From Dehalococcoidia bacterium (lineage in GTDB: Bacteria; Chloroflexota; Dehalococcoidia; Dehalococcoidales; UBA1222): a stretch of DNA of 7,228 nt. Numbering within the stretch: the stretch's first letter is position 1; each line of letters starts with the position of its first letter. Both the position numbers and the translations under genes were made by a program. The notes under the pieces are model-generated. The model was not told the DNA's origin, made no database searches, and saw only the letters and a program-made list of their open reading frames with translations. The stretch covers positions 1 through 7,228 of the forward strand of contig WRDV01000049.1 in assembly GCA_009779655.1 (NCBI GenBank), read 5' to 3'. Positions 1-6,252 of this stretch are shown here, in pieces.

Positions 1-60
1 ATTATTCTTCTTGTGAATTACAATCGCCCTGCGTAAATCATTTGATACCGGTAATGCCAT
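1..60 (-). CDS. N-terminus of a transposase-like protein (IS630-type), cut by the window edge
   Basis: The reading frame starts at an ATG at 60-58 and stays open for 20 codons to the left edge. Its start is well supported: AGGAGGTGA at 75-67 lies 6 nt upstream, one of the best ribosome binding sites in the window. The visible peptide begins MALPVSNDLRRAIV and continues with a basic IHKKNN stretch. The pattern 'S-x-DLR-x-x-IV' close to the N-terminus is typical of the helix-turn-helix domain that opens IS630-family transposases (established family knowledge, matched here by eye). No catalytic DDE residue is in view, so a non-transposase HTH regulator remains possible. It is divergent from the 66-residue ORF that starts 41 bp away. 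If it is IS630, the element's end should lie between about 61 and 101, but I could not fix a terminal repeat from one side only. Confidence 0.55.
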   Translation of the reverse strand, partial: MALPVSNDLRRAIVIHKKNN

Positions 61-101
61 TCGTAATCACCTCCTAGTGATTACAGCCTACATGATAGTC
101 T

Positions 102-302
102 ATGATAAGTCAATATGCTATATCGTGGGAAGCACTCCCTTTTGAAAAGAGAACTACTTTGATAACTCCCGCTGGTCGTACAAGTTTAACCATTTGCTTA
201 AATGAAAAAGTGTTTACTATCTTGTATGATGATTATTACACCACTAATTTACGAGATGGCGATATATATGCATTCGAACAGTTTTTGAAAGGCGTAATAT
301 AA
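102..302 (+). CDS. Small hypothetical protein, 66 residues
   Basis: I do not recognise this protein. It starts at ATG 102; an in-frame TAG at 96-98 prevents a longer version, and no convincing ribosome binding site precedes it. The product is soluble-looking, without a signal peptide or membrane helix, and ends in an aromatic and acidic stretch (ILYDDYYTTNLRDGDIY) followed by FEQFLKGVI. A strong inverted repeat that could act as a terminator begins 15 nt after the stop, which favours a transcribed gene. The missing ribosome site and the abutting divergent transposase-like gene instead suggest the 3' remnant of a longer gene whose start was removed by insertion. Either reading is an inference. 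Confidence 0.35.
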   Translation: MISQYAISWEALPFEKRTTLITPAGRTSLTICLNEKVFTILYDDYYTTNLRDGDIYAFEQFLKGVI

Positions 303-317
303 TCGCAAAATGAGTCG

Positions 318-361
318 GTCTTAAAATGGGAAGGGATGTTGTTTCCTTCCCATTTTAAGAC
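318..361 (+). terminator. 17-bp inverted repeat, probable intrinsic terminator
   Basis: Perfect 17-bp arms (318-334 and 345-361) enclose a 10-nt loop. The core is GGGAAGG pairing with CCTTCCC, flanked by AAAA on the left and TTTT on the right. The T-tract therefore follows the GC core on either strand, the usual form of a bidirectional intrinsic terminator, although only four T's are present. It would end transcription of the 66-residue ORF. It is also the first of three large hairpins in a row. Confidence 0.55.
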
Positions 362-412
362 ATTGTACGTTTCTTCATGTATTTATAGCAATACCATACC
401 TGTCACTAAATC

Positions 413-454
413 AACAAGCAGGGCGAGTGTGCGTTCACACTCGCCCTGCTTGTT
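413..454. repeat. 19-bp GC-rich inverted repeat with 4-nt loop
   Basis: Perfect 19-bp arms (413-431 and 436-454) enclose the tetraloop CGTT. The arm reads AACAAGCAGGGCGAGTGTG. It would form a very stable hairpin in RNA or a cruciform in DNA. No T-run follows it on either strand, so it is not a textbook intrinsic terminator. It lies between two other large inverted repeats in a gene-free stretch. Its function is not known from the sequence. Confidence 0.85.
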
Positions 455-508
455 CCTGACTCGACTGCTTTGACTCAAAAAACAGCCCGAAACGTATTTC
501 TATCAATA

Positions 509-554
509 GCGTAGGACACACTGGTTTTCCATGGAAAACCAGTGTGTCCTACGC
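509..554. repeat. Perfect 46-bp palindrome
   Basis: Two 23-base arms meet with no loop at the centre CCATGG (529-534). The left arm starts GCGTAGGACACACTGG. Ten bases of the right arm (TGTCCTACGC, 545-554) recur exactly at 830-839, on the other side of the decayed transposase fragment; the left-arm copy at 509-518 is inverted with respect to 830-839. This points to an origin in mobile DNA, for example abutting element ends, but that is an inference. There is no gene or T-tract next to it. Confidence 0.85.
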
Positions 555-568
555 CTTATTTTATCTAT

Positions 569-802
569 CTAATGAAGTATAGCCAATCCAAGATCAATCT
601 GAGACGAGTGCAAAAAGACTATCTTATCACTCGTTGGATTAAGTCCGTGCTCATACACGCCGTCTGGAAACTGCTTATTTACTGCCATATCTAGTGCTTC
701 AAGCCAATGCTTTATCACGCTGTTACCAACATATGCCATATGTGATACAAAGCGGTTTGTGGTTGACAGGCTGATTTCAAGAATCAATGCTATCCGTGGT
801 AA
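569..802 (-). pseudogene. Decayed integrase-core (rve, IS3-like) transposase fragment
   Basis: Read leftwards, this stretch encodes peptide resembling the middle of an rve-type DDE transposase. 'ALILEIS', then 'FVSHMAYVGNS', then 'HWLEALDMAVNKQFPDGV', followed by 'TSD', match the segment that leads to the second catalytic aspartate (usually SDNG followed by an aromatic/FM-rich helix). After SD (Asp codon near 628-626) the expected NG-x-QPTS segment is missing and the frame resumes with an FLHSSQIDLGL-like helix before a stop at 569. The third catalytic residue and the whole C-terminus are absent, and no credible N-terminus exists: the open frame continues upstream only as a shadow of the acsV start. 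I therefore call it a relic with an internal deletion and both ends lost. The family match is from memory of conserved segments. The boundary at 802 is approximate. Confidence 0.55.
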
Positions 803-923
803 AATTGACACTAAATGGAATTCATAAATTGTCCTACGCTTAATGCCAATTAACGTGCGATACACTATCAAGCAATGCAAGCGATAAAATAATAATCTCA
901 TTTCAAATAAACTCATCAACACA

Positions 924-2837
924 ATGTCTAACAGCAAGAAAAAATATAGCGTAGTCTTCATGCCTGACTGCGTGGAAACAAGCGCGGAAGAGGGTTCTAA
1001 TCTGCTTGAGACTGCTATTGCATCCGGCGTACATATCAACGCCGGATGCGGCGGAGCAGGCACTTGCGGCACCTGCAACATACTTATCAAAACAGGAAAA
1101 GTAGTCGGCCAAAAGACAGCTAACGTATCAGATGCCGACTACCAAGACGGCTTACGCCAAGCCTGCAGCAGTCGTGTTATGTCAGACTTGGTTGTAGAGG
1201 TCCCCGCCGCTTCTCGGCTTGAGGCCGCCGTACTAAAACGCGAAACACCGGACAGCGCAAGCGCAGCCATGTTATTGAGCGGCTGGAACTATTCTCCGCC
1301 CATCGAAAAGCGCTTTATAAGAATGTCCCCGCCGACCATGCAAGACAACACGAGCGACTTATCGCGCCTGTTGCGCTGTCTGGACAACAGCCAAACTGAA
1401 TCGATTGTTGAAGCAGACTTCAGCGTAACAAAAAAGCTCGCAACTACCGCAAGACAGGATAACTGGCATGTCAGTGCCACGTTATTGAAATTAGCCGGGC
1501 ATACGCGCCTTATAAATATTGAGCCGAGCGATACGCGTACAACCAACTACGCATTTGTCTTTGATATCGGAACTACTGCCGTGCGCGGTCAATTGCTTGA
1601 CCTAAATAGGGGACAAATATCCGCACAGGCCATAGGTTATAATAAACAAATCCGCTTTGGCGCTGATGTTATCGCGCGAATAAATCAATGCAGCCAGCCC
1701 GGCGGATTAGCGAAACTGCAAACAGCCGCGGTTGATACGATCAATGAACTTTTACATCAAATGCTATCATCAAGCGGTGTAGCCCACAGCAGCATTAACC
1801 ATATCGTTGTAGCTGCCAACACAGTAATGGTGCATATGCTCTTAGCGCTTGATCCTAAATATTTACGCATGTCGCCATATGTGCCCACCATAAGCAGTCC
1901 GCCATTGGTTAGAGCGCGCTCTTTGGGTATAGACACCGAAGAACATGTTCGTCTTTTCTGTATGCCGTCAGTTGCAAGCTATGTAGGCGGCGATATAGTT
2001 TCGGGCATATTAGGTAGCGGCGTCTACCAACGCCCATCGCTAACTCTTTATATAGATATCGGCACTAACGGCGAAATCGTACTTGGCAATAACGAATGGC
2101 TTGTAACCGCCGCCGCTTCCGCAGGACCAACTTTTGAAGGAGGCGGTATTCGATGCGGCATGCTCGCAATAAACGGTGCTATTGAAGATCTCCGCCTTGA
2201 CGACGCCTCGGCCGAACCGAGTGTTAAAGTCATCGGCGACGGGCAGCCATTGGGCATTTGCGGCTCAGGCATCATAAATCTCACAGCTTCTCTGTTGAAA
2301 AACGGGCTGATTACACAAGCAGGCCGTTTCAATATGGAAAAGAGCTCTGCACGCCTGCGCTATGGAGAAAACGGCGCGGAATACGTACTGACCTACGCCG
2401 CTGATAGCGGCACCGGCAAAGATATTACTTTCAACGAAACAGATATGGACAACCTTATCCGCTCTAAGGCAGCGCTTTATGCGGGATATCACACGCTGAT
2501 CTTAAGCGTGGGCAAGCATATGTCCGACATTGACCACGTCGTAATTGCCGGCACTTTCGGCAATCGACTTAACATTGAAAACGCCATCACAATCGGCCTT
2601 TTGCCAGATCTGCCGCGTCATAAATTTACATTCATCGGCAACGGCTCGCTGTTAGGGGCACGCTTGATTGCCTTCTCAACCGAAGTACAGCGCCAAAGCA
2701 GCGTTGTTGCCTCCATGATGACAAACCTAGAACTTTCAGAAAACGCTGATTTTATGAGCAGCTATACTGCGGCAATGTTCCTGCCGCACACCGATGCCGC
2801 GTTGTTTCCATCGGTAACCACGGGAGATACGGCATGA
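924..2837 (+). CDS. acsV: Reductive activator of the corrinoid iron-sulfur protein (RACo, ferredoxin-ASKHA fusion)
   Basis: This 637-residue protein matches RACo, which uses ATP to drive electrons onto inactive Co(II) corrinoid iron-sulfur protein and return it to active Co(I). Residues 1-97 form a plant-type [2Fe-2S] ferredoxin domain with Cys42, Cys48, Cys51 and Cys81 (C-x5-C-x2-C-x29-C). A linker and middle domain follow to about residue 206. The ASKHA ATPase domain runs from about 207: DIGTTAVRG at 214-222, VASYVGGD at 350-357, IDIGTNGEIVLG at 377-388, AGPTFEGGGIRCGM at 400-413, ICGSGI at 445-450 and IAGTFGN at 541-547. The length is normal for the family. ATG 924 is used because an in-frame TAA lies at 885-887 and no other ATG precedes the ferredoxin domain, but no clear Shine-Dalgarno is present. 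I found no convincing promoter between 803 and 923. Its stop overlaps the cooC start (ATGA). AcsD, part of its substrate, is three genes downstream. Confidence 0.92.
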   Translation: MSNSKKKYSVVFMPDCVETSAEEGSNLLETAIASGVHINAGCGGAGTCGTCNILIKTGKVVGQKTANVSDADYQDGLRQACSSRVMSDLVVEVPAASRLEAAVLKRETPDSASAAMLLSGWNYSPPIEKRFIRMSPPTMQDNTSDLSRLLRCLDNSQTESIVEADFSVTKKLATTARQDNWHVSATLLKLAGHTRLINIEPSDTRTTNYAFVFDIGTTAVRGQLLDLNRGQISAQAIGYNKQIRFGADVIARINQCSQPGGLAKLQTAAVDTINELLHQMLSSSGVAHSSINHIVVAANTVMVHMLLALDPKYLRMSPYVPTISSPPLVRARSLGIDTEEHVRLFCMPSVASYVGGDIVSGILGSGVYQRPSLTLYIDIGTNGEIVLGNNEWLVTAAASAGPTFEGGGIRCGMLAINGAIEDLRLDDASAEPSVKVIGDGQPLGICGSGIINLTASLLKNGLITQAGRFNMEKSSARLRYGENGAEYVLTYAADSGTGKDITFNETDMDNLIRSKAALYAGYHTLILSVGKHMSDIDHVVIAGTFGNRLNIENAITIGLLPDLPRHKFTFIGNGSLLGARLIAFSTEVQRQSSVVASMMTNLELSENADFMSSYTAAMFLPHTDAALFPSVTTGDTA

Positions 2838-3607
2838 CATTCTCAATTGCCATCGCCGGCAAAGGCGGAAGCGGTAAAACTACCACTTGCGCGTTGATTT
2901 TGCGCGAGCTAATACAGCGTCGGATGACGCCTATTTTGGCAGTTGACGCCGACGGCAACGCCAACTTGCACGAGAGCATGGGACTGAGACCGCATGAGAC
3001 TATAGGCTCGGTAATTGATAAGTTTAACGGAGACAAAATAAACCTGCCTCAGGGCATGAATAAGGGATCTTACCTGCGCTTGCGCCTCAGCAAAGCAATC
3101 GCCGAAAGTCATGGCGTTGACCTAATTTCCATGGGACACGGCGCAGGTTCAGGATGCTATTGCTATCCAAACAGCATACTCAAAGAATTTATTGACGCGC
3201 TCAGGCCAAATTATAAATTCATCGTAATGGACAACGAGGCCGGCATGGAACACTTAAGCCGCGGCACCACCGACGGCATAGATATGTTGCTTATCGCCTC
3301 AGATTATTCTGTGAAAGGCATCCGAACTGCCGCGAGGATACGTCAGATGGTTGATGAGTTAAAGCTAGATGTTAAGGAGTCGTCATTTATATTGACGCGA
3401 GTGCCGGACGCATTAGACGGACGAGTCGTAGAAGAACTCGACACGCTTGGCATTAACCCTGCGGCATTCATCCCGCGCTGCGCCGAAATTGAGCGTTTTG
3501 ACCTAGAGCAGCAATCTCTATTAGACTTACCGGACACATCTCCCGCCGCTGTTGTAATAGCACAATTATTGAAAAATATACTAGAAAGGACAGGACGCGC
3601 CGCATGA
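2834..3607 (+). CDS. cooC: CooC/AcsF-type nickel-insertion ATPase for CO dehydrogenase/acetyl-CoA synthase
   Basis: This 257-residue cytoplasmic P-loop NTPase of the MinD/SIMIBI class is expected to work as an ATP-dependent dimer in loading nickel into CO dehydrogenase or acetyl-CoA synthase. The deviant Walker A motif GKGGSGKTT at 9-17 carries the signature Lys10. VDADGN at 37-42 is the switch I/Walker A' segment, and a Walker B-like VMDNEAGMEH lies at 131-140. GCYCYPN at 107-113 contains the Cys108-x-Cys110 pair, which in CooC binds metal at the dimer interface (family knowledge). This CxC separates it from plain MinD/ParA proteins. The start is coupled to acsV by an ATGA overlap, with GGGAG at 2822-2826 as ribosome site; the stop overlaps folD in the same way, indicating translational coupling. 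Whether it serves CODH (CooC) or ACS (AcsF) cannot be decided from sequence alone. Confidence 0.88.
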   Translation: MTFSIAIAGKGGSGKTTTCALILRELIQRRMTPILAVDADGNANLHESMGLRPHETIGSVIDKFNGDKINLPQGMNKGSYLRLRLSKAIAESHGVDLISMGHGAGSGCYCYPNSILKEFIDALRPNYKFIVMDNEAGMEHLSRGTTDGIDMLLIASDYSVKGIRTAARIRQMVDELKLDVKESSFILTRVPDALDGRVVEELDTLGINPAAFIPRCAEIERFDLEQQSLLDLPDTSPAAVVIAQLLKNILERTGRAA

Positions 3608-4491
3608 CTGCCAAAATTATCAGCGGAATAGAAATCGCAAAACAGATCACAGAGGAAATACGCCGGGAAGTAGCCGAGCTGAAAACATGTCACGGAATCG
3701 TTCCGGGGCTGGCCACAATACTGGTCGGGGACGACCCCGCATCGCATGTTTATGTTGGCAGCAAAGTTAAAACTTGCCAAAATCTAGGCATACATTCCGA
3801 ACGCTATAATCTTCCGGGCAGCACGTCTGAGGCAGAACTGCAAGCACTGCTGGGAAAACTAAACAACGATCCGCAAATCAATGGCATATTGGTACAAATG
3901 CCGGTACCTAAGCATATAGACGAAACTAAGATCATCTTCGCCATTAATCCGGCTAAAGACGTGGACGGCTTCCATCCTACAAGCGTCGGGCGCATGTTAA
4001 TCGGCGAGCCGAGCTTCCTTCCGTGCACACCGCACGGCATACAAGTATTGCTGGAACGCAGCAATATAAATCCGGACGGAGCTGAGGTTGTTGTTGTTGG
4101 CCGCAGTAACATAGTAGGCAAGCCTATCGCTAATATTCTGTTGCAAAAAGCTAAGTACGCTAACGCGACTGTCACCATATGCCATTCAGCCACACGCGAT
4201 ATCACAGACCACACACGCCGGGCGGATATCCTCATTGCCGCCATGGGCAAGCCTCATTTCATCACCGCCGATATGGTAAAAGACGGCGCGGTAGTTATAG
4301 ACGTAGGCACCAATGAAATTGGTAAAACGCCTGACGGCAAACGAATACTGGTCGGCGACGTGGATTTTCCGGCTGTAAAAGAAAACGCCGGCGCAATCAC
4401 ACCAGTACCGGGCGGTGTCGGCCCTATGACCATCATCATGCTTATGTCAAACACGGTCAAAGCCGCAAAAATGGCAGCTGGGCTTATTTGA
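3604..4491 (+). CDS. folD: Bifunctional methylenetetrahydrofolate dehydrogenase/methenyltetrahydrofolate cyclohydrolase
   Basis: FolD oxidises 5,10-methylene-THF to methenyl-THF with NAD(P)+ and hydrolyses that to 10-formyl-THF; in an acetogen both steps run in the reductive direction in the methyl branch. The 295-residue length is typical. Visible signatures are VGDDPASHVYVGSKVKTC (41-58) with catalytic Tyr50 and Lys54, QMPVPKH (98-104), KDVDGFHP (118-125) with Asp121, LPCTPHG (139-145), the dinucleotide-binding VVGRSNIVGKP (164-174), and the C-terminal TPVPGGVGPMT (266-276). All expected catalytic residues seem intact. ATG 3604 overlaps the cooC stop; AGGA at 3592-3595 lies 8 nt upstream. 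The gene is also a housekeeping function, but its place inside a CFeSP maturation operon implies use in the Wood-Ljungdahl pathway. NADH versus NADPH preference cannot be read with confidence. Confidence 0.96.
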   Translation: MTAKIISGIEIAKQITEEIRREVAELKTCHGIVPGLATILVGDDPASHVYVGSKVKTCQNLGIHSERYNLPGSTSEAELQALLGKLNNDPQINGILVQMPVPKHIDETKIIFAINPAKDVDGFHPTSVGRMLIGEPSFLPCTPHGIQVLLERSNINPDGAEVVVVGRSNIVGKPIANILLQKAKYANATVTICHSATRDITDHTRRADILIAAMGKPHFITADMVKDGAVVIDVGTNEIGKTPDGKRILVGDVDFPAVKENAGAITPVPGGVGPMTIIMLMSNTVKAAKMAAGLI

Positions 4492-4494
4492 GGA
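4490..4494 (+). promoter_or_regulatory. Ribosome binding site of acsD, overlapping the folD stop
   Basis: GAGGA shares its first two bases with the folD TGA stop (4489-4491) and sits 6 nt before the acsD ATG. This keeps folD and acsD tightly joined despite the 9-nt gap and fixes the acsD start. Confidence 0.7.
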
Positions 4495-4500
4495 AACAAC

Positions 4501-5454
4501 ATGAACAACAACGCAATATTTGAGTTACCCAAACAAAACTATAGCGGGTTAATTAAGACTGTAACGCTTGGCAAGGGCGATAAAGCTGTTTCGGTCGGCG
4601 GCGGAAACAGCTACCCATTCCACTATTTTGAAGGAAACTCTTGCCATAGAGCGCGCATTGCTATGGAAATATACGATGCGCCGCCGGATGATTGGCCGGC
4701 GGCAGCGCTTGAGCCTTTTGCCGATGTAGTCTCTGACCCGCTGGCATGGGCGCGTAAATGTGTTACAGATTACGAGGCGGAATTGATTTGCCTGCAGTTA
4801 ACCGGCACTGATCCTAATGGAGCAAACACAAGTGCAGAACAGGCCGCCTCCACAGTCAATAGAGTGGCCAATGGCATTGATGTGCCGCTGATTGTATGGG
4901 GCACAGCCAACCATGAGAAGGATACCGAGGTGCTGCGCTTAGTCTGCGAGACATGCCACGACAAGAAGCTCATCGTAGGACCTGTTGAAGAAGGCGATTA
5001 TAAGAAAATCGCCGCAACAGCGCTTGGGTACGGCCATACCATCATCGCTTCCTCGTCAATTGATATCAACCTTGCCAAACAATTAAATATTCTCTTGGCT
5101 AATCTTGGAGTACCGGACAGCCAGCTTGTACTTGATCCCACCGTATCCAGCATCGGTTACGGCATTGAATACTGTTATTCAGTAATTGAGCGCATACGTA
5201 TGGCAGCCCTCACTCAGCAAGATGAAAAACTGGCGGCCCCAATCATAGTTAATATAGCCCGTGAAACATGGAAGAGCAAAGAGGCTGGCATGTCTGTCAA
5301 TGATGATCCTAAGCTGGGCAACGCCGCCAAACGCGGCATTATGCTTGAGGCTATCTCCGCATGGATATTGCTTATGGCAGGCGGAGATATAGCCATAATG
5401 CGCCATCCGGAAGCTATAAGTCTTGTCAGGGGGATGATTTGCGACCTATCATAA
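4501..5454 (+). CDS. acsD: Corrinoid iron-sulfur protein small subunit (AcsD/CdhD family)
   Basis: The 317-residue product matches the small, TIM-barrel subunit of the corrinoid iron-sulfur protein, which with AcsC carries the methyl group from methyl-THF to the A-cluster of acetyl-CoA synthase. Family-like segments include the N-terminal GGGNSYPFHYFEGN (33-46), PLAWARKCV with YEAELICLQLTGTDPN (80-106), PLIVWGTANHEKDTEVL (129-145), LDPTVSSIGYGIEYCYSVIERIR (211-233, read in parts), ETWKSKEA (255-262) and the C-terminal MLEAISAWILLMAGGDIAIMRHP region (281-303, read in parts). The length is normal and nothing appears truncated. The small subunit carries no [4Fe-4S] cluster, and none is expected. 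It needs AcsC, usually encoded next to it, but the DNA after its stop holds no acsC. It is the last gene of the rightward operon, and no strong terminator hairpin follows it before the convergent hicB. Confidence 0.92.
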   Translation: MNNNAIFELPKQNYSGLIKTVTLGKGDKAVSVGGGNSYPFHYFEGNSCHRARIAMEIYDAPPDDWPAAALEPFADVVSDPLAWARKCVTDYEAELICLQLTGTDPNGANTSAEQAASTVNRVANGIDVPLIVWGTANHEKDTEVLRLVCETCHDKKLIVGPVEEGDYKKIAATALGYGHTIIASSSIDINLAKQLNILLANLGVPDSQLVLDPTVSSIGYGIEYCYSVIERIRMAALTQQDEKLAAPIIVNIARETWKSKEAGMSVNDDPKLGNAAKRGIMLEAISAWILLMAGGDIAIMRHPEAISLVRGMICDLS

Positions 5455-5599
5455 CCAAGCCATATAAGCAAATATTAGGCGTGAAAAGCCCCTTTAAGAA
5501 ACATGCCGGCGTAAAATGTTGCAAATGTATAAAAAACATTGGTCCCTAATGCCACCCCCATCCGTGAGCGCTTTAAAAACTCCTTTTCTATCTACCTCT
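5455..5599. other. Convergent intergenic region with no convincing gene
   Basis: This 145-bp gap separates the acsD stop from the hicB stop. I see no intrinsic terminator with a stable stem and T-run. A short GTG frame at 5481-5549 would give a 22-residue lysine- and cysteine-rich peptide ending with KCCKCIKNIGP. The site where acsC would normally begin falls here, but the similarity to the cysteine-rich N-terminus of AcsC is too slight to call a relic. Confidence 0.5.
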
Positions 5600-6004
5600 C
5601 TACTTTGCCTCTGTTAATTGCAGTTTCTCTTTGAGGGCGGCTTGCAATACGCTTGAGAAATTAACGCCTGCGGCTACGGCTCGTTCATTTAGCCAATGAG
5701 GGATATTGAGGTTTTTCCTCACTAGCTTATCCTCATAAAAACGCCGAGCGACATCTGTATCGGCAACTATCAGGGTTATAATATCGCCGCTCTCTGTTTC
5801 TATATCACTGTTAGCGCTTGGAGTAGGAATCTTAGCCCCTTCAGACTCGATGTGATGCAACGCGAAAACCAAAAAGTCCGTTGCTAACTTAATGCCCTCA
5901 GCTAGTGTTTCGCCTTGCGTTCCTCCCATGCGTATATCCGGAAATCGAATACTATAACCGCCACTTTTTTCAGGATGAAAAACCGCCGGATAAACATATT
6001 GCAT
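5600..6004 (-). CDS. hicB: HicB antitoxin
   Basis: This 134-residue antitoxin should bind and neutralise HicA and repress the hicAB promoter. Residues 1-50 show the HicB-type degraded RNase H fold: MQYVYPAVFHPEKSGGYSI and FPDI, then a GGTQGETLAEGIKLATDFL helix. Residues about 94-127 (LVRKNLNIPHWLNE, then FSSVLQAALKEKL) look like a ribbon-helix-helix DNA-binding domain, which is what permits autoregulation. The start is fixed by AGAGGAGGT at 6019-6011, 6 nt before the ATG. The gene follows hicA by 30 nt in the usual toxin-first order; its much stronger ribosome site than hicA's is consistent with antitoxin excess. It converges on the acs operon. Confidence 0.85.
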   Translation of the reverse strand: MQYVYPAVFHPEKSGGYSIRFPDIRMGGTQGETLAEGIKLATDFLVFALHHIESEGAKIPTPSANSDIETESGDIITLIVADTDVARRFYEDKLVRKNLNIPHWLNERAVAAGVNFSSVLQAALKEKLQLTEAK

Positions 6005-6010
6005 TTTAAT

Positions 6011-6019
6011 ACCTCCTCT
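6011..6019 (-). promoter_or_regulatory. Strong ribosome binding site of hicB
   Basis: Read leftwards the site is AGAGGAGGT, a near-perfect anti-16S match at 6-nt spacing, within the short gap between the hicA stop and the hicB start. Confidence 0.8.
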
Positions 6020-6034
6020 AAACTTGTATACAAC

Positions 6035-6226
6035 CTAAATAGACTCAAGCCCGAGATCGTTCAATATACTCTTGAGAGTTCCTGCATTAACCTGTTGCGT
6101 CCAATGCCGCAGAATTTGAGTGATGCCACCGGTGGCAGGGTTCATATAAAAGTCATGACTTCCGCCATGTTTTAGGAATTTGCAGCCTTTCTTTTTCAGC
6201 TTCCTAGTCAACTCATTGTATGTCAT
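6035..6226 (-). CDS. hicA: HicA toxin (mRNA interferase)
   Basis: HicA is a small double-stranded-RNA-binding-fold ribonuclease that cleaves mRNA and arrests growth when HicB is lost. With the ATG at 6226 the product has 63 residues. It shows the family pattern: an N-terminal helix with KLKKKGC (10-15 region), the core HGGSHDFY with the catalytic histidine at 24, and a C-terminal NAGTLKSILNDLGL helix. A TTG one codon upstream (6229-6227) would add one Met but leaves only 1 nt after the GGTGA ribosome site (6235-6231), so ATG 6226 is the better start. The active-site His and the glycine pair before it are intact, so the toxin is probably functional. It is the first gene of hicAB, about 27 nt downstream of a consensus -10 box. 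Confidence 0.85.
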   Translation of the reverse strand: MTYNELTRKLKKKGCKFLKHGGSHDFYMNPATGGITQILRHWTQQVNAGTLKSILNDLGLESI

Positions 6227-6252
6227 CAATTCACCGTCTAGCTTTACTCTAT

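Noticed and set aside
318..554. CRISPR-like array
   Set aside because: The three inverted repeats have quasi-regular spacing but differ in sequence, so there is no repeated unit.
803..1090. Leftward open frame extending the transposase relic to an ATG at 1090
   Set aside because: Upstream of about 802 the peptide no longer resembles a transposase, and beyond 924 it is the antisense of the acsV ferredoxin domain, whose cysteine motif is intact.
2048..2492. Leftward open frames of 94 and 75 codons inside acsV
   Set aside because: They are antisense to conserved ASKHA motifs, have no ribosome sites, and show no recognisable protein.
3343..4250. Leftward open frames of 145 and 148 codons opposite cooC and folD
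   Set aside because: They run opposite well-conserved coding sequence and their composition is that expected of an antisense shadow.
6227..6229. TTG as the hicA start
   Set aside because: It leaves only 1 nt after the GGTGA ribosome site; the next codon is ATG with better spacing.
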